From the NCBI GenBank assembly GCA_963682055.1, contig OY821749.1:23443631-23507630 (forward strand): a stretch of DNA of 64,000 nucleotides, read 5' to 3'. The first letter of the stretch is position 1, and each line of letters starts with the position of its first letter. This document shows positions 59,484 through 64,000 of the stretch, in pieces. The DNA comes from Primula veris (lineage: Eukaryota; Streptophyta; Magnoliopsida; Ericales; Primulaceae). The notes below the pieces were generated by a model. That model did no database searches. It worked only from the letters and a program-made list of their open reading frames with translations, and was not told the DNA's origin. The position numbers and the translations under genes were made by a program.

Positions 59484-60410
59484 GACGTCATACATATTTT
59501 GAACGGAAAAAATAGTTTTAACAAAATGGTTACCGAACTATTCACATTAACAATTTAGATATCGAATTACATATTTTTTTTCATGAACAGGAGACTTCTG
59601 TCAATTTAATTTGACGAAAATTAAGTTTAAATTTCATTTCAGTACCAAATTTTATAAAACATTTGAATTTAACCTGAAAAATTTATAAATTTATATTTTT
59701 ATATACTCATAAACAAATAGTTCATATACATATAAATACTCATACATAAACATAAAATACAAAATAAAAATAAAAAAAACACAATATATATATATATGAC
59801 GTTTTATAAAAAAATCAACTTTTTTTTAATAAAAAATATTTTTTTAAATTTTTTTTTTATAAAGCACTTCAAAAAGGTGCATACCTTTTAAAAATTAAAA
59901 AGTTATTTTTTTTCTTAAAAAAGTTTTTTTCAAAAGTTTATATTTTTTAAAAAGTAAATATTTTTAAAAATTATTAAAAAAAGTTACTTTTTTTATAAAA
60001 CGTTATATTTATATATATATATATATATAATGTGTATTTTTATTTTTATTTTGTATTTTATGTTTATGCATGAGTATGTATATATATATATATGTAATAA
60101 TTTGTTTATGAGTATGTTAAAAATATAATTTATAAATTTTTCGATTTAAATTCATATGTTTTATAAAATTTTGAACTGAAATGAAATTTAAACTTAAATT
60201 CCGTCAAATTAAATTGACAGAGGTCCACGGTTTATGAAAAAATATGTAGTTCGGTATCTCAATTATTAATTTAGTTTAATTACAATTTTATTAATTAATT
60301 TGGTCACCATTTTGTTAATGACAGATAGTTTGGTCATTAATACACGTTGTTTACTTTTTTCCCTATTTTGAAATCTTCTCTGATCCTTGACGTCATATAT
60401 ATTTTAACTC
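59484..60410. mobile_element. Long foldback element with ~300-bp inverted arms
   Basis: The left arm (from taacaaaatggttacc near 59519, through cttctgtcaatttaatttga, to ataaacataaaatacaaaat near 59760) is repeated in inverted order on the right (60030-60325: attttgtattttatgtttat, tcaaattaaattgacagag, ggtcaccattttgtta). The centre is A/T homopolymer-rich. Direct repeats gacgtcatacatatttt (59484-59500) and gacgtcatatatatttt (60389-60405) lie just outside and may be the target duplication. No coding capacity. It may be a MULE-type foldback or another MITE class. Confidence 0.8.
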
Positions 60411-61284
60411 TCACCCTTTAAAACACTTCTTTTCCCCAAATCAAAACCACTTTTTGCATACTTCAACTATCTCCACAGGACACATACAAAGATTAAATTA
60501 AATTTAAAAATAAATTTGTAAGAATCAGATAATTTGTTTCAGTTTCCTTGAAAATTCTCAGCTCGGCTACACTTTTCTAGGACGTGTGCCCTTTCAAATT
60601 TCAATATTTCATTTACAGGAAATCGAAAAATCCCCATCAATTTATTGAATTGCCTGGGAAAATGAAAATTTGTTACCATATAATTTGCCTAATTGGGGAG
60701 ATTTCTAAATCTGGTGTCCTTTGTTTTCTCATTTTCTAAATCAAAATTAAAATTATTAGATTTAGTCTTATTTTTATTTTTATTTTTGATCACTCCTTTG
60801 GAGATAAAACCTGCGAAATTTTGCAGGCGACAGTATTCGAACTCTGACAGTGAGCGTGGTATAATCAGATAACAATCACATGATCACCAACCACTTGCTC
60901 AAATTTAGTCTTATCTAATGCGGAGGAATTAAAAGAACAAGAGCACAATGGACGGAGAAAGTTAGTGAGAGACACAAAGGTTAATGTGGTTGTATAAAAA
61001 TTCGTGAGTTCACAACCCGTTTTTATAAAAATGTGTCAAATAGATATAAAAATAATAATAATAATATTTAAATTTAATATAGGCCCCTTGTAGTTATATA
61101 TGTTGATTTTTTTATTTTAGTGTGTTGTACATTTTGTTTTTAATTTAACAAATTCTAATTTAGTTGAAAATATAAAAAATAAATTAGTTATTGAAAAACA
61201 TTATATAATCATTTATTTTCTAAGATAACATTGGTCAAGATGGCCGTATAAAAACAGTCAAATAAGGTGAATAGTAATTATTTA
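60411..61284. other. Intergenic AT-rich sequence
   Basis: A small perfect hairpin (cctgcgaaattttgcagg, 60810-60827) is present. No gene is recognised. Confidence 0.5.
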
Positions 61285-61392
61285 GGGGGTGTTTGGCGCA
61301 CAGCCTAGAAGTGCTTCCAAGCATTAAAAGTCCATTTGATATATTTATGTGTGTTTGGTGGGTAAAAAATATTGACTTCCCATAAAGTAAGG

Positions 61393-62554
61393 TGTTGAAC
61401 GTCGTTTCTTCTAATCGATTATTTTGATGATAACAATATTTGTAAAACATGATAAAAGCTCGTTTTGCGTACTAATCATTTATCGAGTGTATTAAAGGTT
61501 CAAAATGATAAAATGCATAATTACGAAGCCAATGGTTCAAGCGGAACCACAATAGGGTTTGAAACGAGTTAGTTACGGGGTTTCGAAGTTGGTCGAGAAA
61601 ACCGAAACATGCCCAGAATTAAAAACGATTGATCAATGCAAAAACGATCGATCATATTCAGTGCAAATTATTCAAGTGAGCAAAGATCAAAAACGACCGA
61701 TCGCCAGCATCAACGACCGATCGTTTCTATGCTTAAATTCTTCCAGAGAACTCAGATCAAAAACGACCGATCGTTTTACAGAAACGACCGATCGTTTCTG
61801 TAGATTTTCAAATTCCAGCTTTTAAGCTCTTCCTGAAAATTGGGCGAACAACTGCGAAAACAGCATTGCATGAACTCAACAACCAGCAACGGTCTGAAAT
61901 TAAATGCTGAACCTTTTCACTCTACAAAAGCCCCAAAAAGTCTTTGAAGAAAGATTATCCAAGTATACCAACTTATAAGCAATTCTTACAAAGCTATTCT
62001 TCAAGCTTATACTACCAAATCTCACGTGTATTATTAAATATTCTCGAGAGTATTATTCTTGTAATTCTATAAACTCCGAGATATTATTTGTTAGTGAGTG
62101 ATCCAATTTGTAAAAGAGTAATTTTATAAACTCATTTGTGAGCGAGTGAATTGGGTAGAGGCTTTTAAGCAAGTGTAGCTTAAAAGCTCTAGGTCATTTA
62201 TTCGGGATACTCATATAGTGAGGGGGAGCGTAATCGGTTGATTAAGCTCGTTAAGGTGTAACCTTGAATCGAAGTTTTTAGTGAAACACTCGGTAGTGAA
62301 AATACCGAGGAGAGGACGTAGGCGCGTTTTGCCGAACCTCTATAAATCTTGCGTTATTTCTTTCCCTTAACTTTTACTTTTCGTATTTATTTATTGCTTG
62401 CTTAGATTAATTTAGCGATAACTTGTTAACGAAAGAGTTTAGGTGATAAAACCACTAATTAACTTAGTAAATAACACAAAGTTTTTATTCCGCGAAAAAA
62501 CGTACAAAACCTTATTCACCCCCCCTCTAAGGTTTAGACTCCTACGGACCAACA
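61393..62554 (+). mobile_element. Solo LTR (SIRE/Maximus-like copia), copy 2
   Basis: TGTTGAACGTCG...GGACCAACA, 1162 bp, flanked by a perfect 5-bp duplication TAAGG (61388-61392 and 62555-62559). No internal sequence remains, so it arose by LTR-LTR recombination. Shared blocks with the LTR at 6366-7613 include ggttcaagcggaacc, gagcgagtgaa, tgagggggag, gaggacgtaggcgcgttt and the end ttattcaccccccctctaag. Confidence 0.93.
61620..61800. repeat. Cluster of aacgaccgatcg motifs in LTR copy 2
   Basis: Six words of the type aaaacgaccgatcg(t), two of them variant (acgattgatc, acgatcgatc), occur within 180 bp. The position in the LTR corresponds to the cluster at 6620-6780. Confidence 0.85.
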
Positions 62555-62675
62555 TAAGGAGTTGTGGAAGTCCATTTAAAAAAAGTAGATTTTTGATACT
62601 TCTTGATAAAGTTAAATTTACCACTTCCTCGGCAAGTCAAATAATTTAAAAACAAACTGCTGTGTAAAACACTCC

Positions 62676-63090
62676 CTCCTTATCTTTATCTACTCTTTCT
62701 CTCTCTTCTATTACGGTGATTAGTTTTGTCAGTACTTATCTTATCTATTTCTCTCTCTTGACTGATATATAGTTAATTATATGCTTACATAAAACACACG
62801 AAGTTACAGAACCCATTTTGGATTTATGTGGAGTTTTATTCATCTTCTTAAAAAGAGCTAATCTCCATTGAATTTTGTGTTCATCAAGTACTCCATAGGT
62901 TACTATCTCTCTCTGATTTATTAAATATACTCAATTAATCTATTTTAATCTTGTATTCAATTAGAGCAAATTTAATATGATATGTTTACAAGTGAAATCA
63001 TCATTTTAACTCCGTATCATTTCAGATATGTTTGATATTTTAATATATTAATTGGTTACGGTTTTTTTGTTGTTGTTTTTTTGTTGTTGT
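62676..63090. other. Spacer before the copia fragment
   Basis: AT-rich, with a gttgttgtttttttgttgttg stretch near 63070-63090. Nothing else is recognised. Confidence 0.5.
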
Positions 63091-63094
63091 TTTA

Positions 63095-64000
63095 CATATT
63101 CATGAGGATTTACCTCAAGAATGGAGGTTTGCCAATCACCATCCGCAAGATTTAATTTTGGGTAATCCGGGAGAAAGAGTGCATACACGTTCTTCATTAA
63201 GAAATATAGTTAATCATTTTGCATTCTTGTCTCAATTAGAGCCCAAGAACATTCATGAAGCGGAACTCGATGAGAGTTGGGTATTAGCTATGCATGACGA
63301 ATTAAATCAATTCGAGCGTAGTAACGTATGGACTTTAGTTCCTAGACCGCGTGAGAAAACCATCATAGGTACGAAATGGATATTTCGTAATAAGATGGAT
63401 GAATCCGGTGTAGTTATTAGAAATAAGGCTAGACTAGTAGCTCAAGGGTATAACCAAGAAGAGGGCATCGATTTCGATGAAACTTACGCACCCGTAGCTA
63501 GACTAGAAGCCATTAGAATGTTGCTTGCTTATGCTTCTTTTAAACGTTTTAAATTATTTCAAATGGATGTTTAAAGTACATTTTTAAACGGCTTTATTAA
63601 TGAGGAAGTTTATGTAAAACAACCACCCGGTTTTGAAAACCATGAGTTTCCCAATCATGTTTACAAACTTCAAAAAGCACTTTATGGCTTAAAACAAGCA
63701 CCCCGGGCTTGGTATGAAAGACTTAGTAAATTTTTGATTGTAAAAGGTTTTTCACGTGGTACTTTAGATACTACTCTTTTTATAAAAAAGGATGGTAAAG
63801 ACATGCTTTTAATTCAAATATATGTTGATGATATTATTTTCGGTGCTACTAATGCTCGCATGTGCGAGGAGTTTTCTAAGTGTATGCAAGGTGAATTCGA
63901 GATGAGCATGATGGGTGAACTCACCTACTTCCTTGGATTGCAAATCAAACAAACAAAGGACGGAATTTTCGTCAATCAAGCCAAATACACAAGGGACTTG
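63095..64000 (+). pseudogene. SIRE/Maximus-type copia reverse transcriptase fragment
   Basis: Open from about 63095 ([20 protein letters not shown]), through [57 protein letters not shown] and FKLFQMDV, to a TAA at 63572-63574 where Lys is expected (DVK). The same frame then continues STFLNGFINEEVYVKQPPGF, LYGLKQAPRAWYERLSKF, the catalytic YVDDIIFG near 63822-63845 and GELTYFLGLQIKQTKDGIF to the window edge. Domain and wording fit the SIRE/Maximus copia lineage. Gag, protease and integrase are absent to the left, so the element is 5'-truncated or broken here; the rest lies outside the window. Confidence 0.92.

Larger units (their letters stand above)
61285..62675. mobile_element. Candidate older MITE split by the solo LTR
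   Basis: gggggtgtttggcgcacagc at 61285 is answered by gctgtgtaaaacactccc ending about 62676 (inverse ggg.agtgtttt.acacagc). A second pair, gacttcccat before and gtggaagtcc after the LTR, lies closer in. Removing the LTR and one target copy leaves about 225 bp. No target duplication was found, so this is tentative. Confidence 0.4.

Overview
The window is AT-rich nuclear DNA from a plant, most likely a eudicot. It carries spliced plant genes (an NTF2/SnoaL-like plastid protein, a neprosin-family protein, an R2R3-MYB closest to MYB26, and a type-1 ACC synthase) set among plant transposable elements: Ty1/copia elements of at least three lineages, solo LTRs, an L1-type LINE, MITEs and foldback elements. 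I cannot name the species from the sequence alone.

Layout. 1-3.2 kb is the 3' half of a Tork/Tnt1-like copia element with three nonsense codons, ending in an LTR beside a broken DUF295 F-box gene (3.2-3.9 kb). 4.14-7.67 kb is an inverted-repeat element bounded by an identical 14-bp direct repeat; it holds a captured 2OG-Fe(II) dioxygenase exon and is split by a solo LTR (6.37-7.61 kb). 8-13.3 kb is mostly featureless apart from a purine tract and a Stowaway MITE. An intact six-exon NTF2-like gene lies at 13.35-15.0 kb. 15-17 kb holds small repeats, including a near-perfect foldback at 16.86-16.97 kb. 17.14-24.33 kb is a full-length copia element with 5-bp target duplications and about 96% identical LTRs, but its coding region is destroyed and unusually rich in short hairpins, many sharing a CCTGTCGT-like loop.

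24.3-29.1 kb holds a seven-exon neprosin-family gene with a duplicated promoter segment, a 2.3-kb minisatellite-bearing intron and a premature stop close to its C terminus. 29.86-30.8 kb is a third, inverted LTR. 31.03-31.82 kb is a partial duplicate of the NTF2-like gene (exons 2-5) with an 8-bp insertion. MYB26-like (32.45-35.13 kb, minus strand) and ACC synthase (40.90-43.45 kb, minus strand) are complete. Between them lie a CACTA-type MITE with AGA target duplications and a processed pseudogene with a poly(A) tail and a 13-bp target duplication. 45-46.5 kb and 57.7 kb carry three related Stowaway-like MITEs. A LINE occupies 47.6-51.6 kb (minus strand). 51.6-57.6 kb shows no recognisable gene. 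59.5-60.4 kb is a long foldback element. 61.39-62.55 kb is a solo LTR with a perfect TAAGG duplication, probably inside an older MITE, and 63.1-64.0 kb is a SIRE/Maximus-type reverse-transcriptase fragment running off the edge.

The host genes do not form a pathway or cluster. Each has its own known family role: ethylene synthesis (ACS), anther secondary thickening (MYB26) and possible extracellular peptidase activity (neprosin). All splice coordinates come from hand-reading of GT/AG sites, phase and family conservation.
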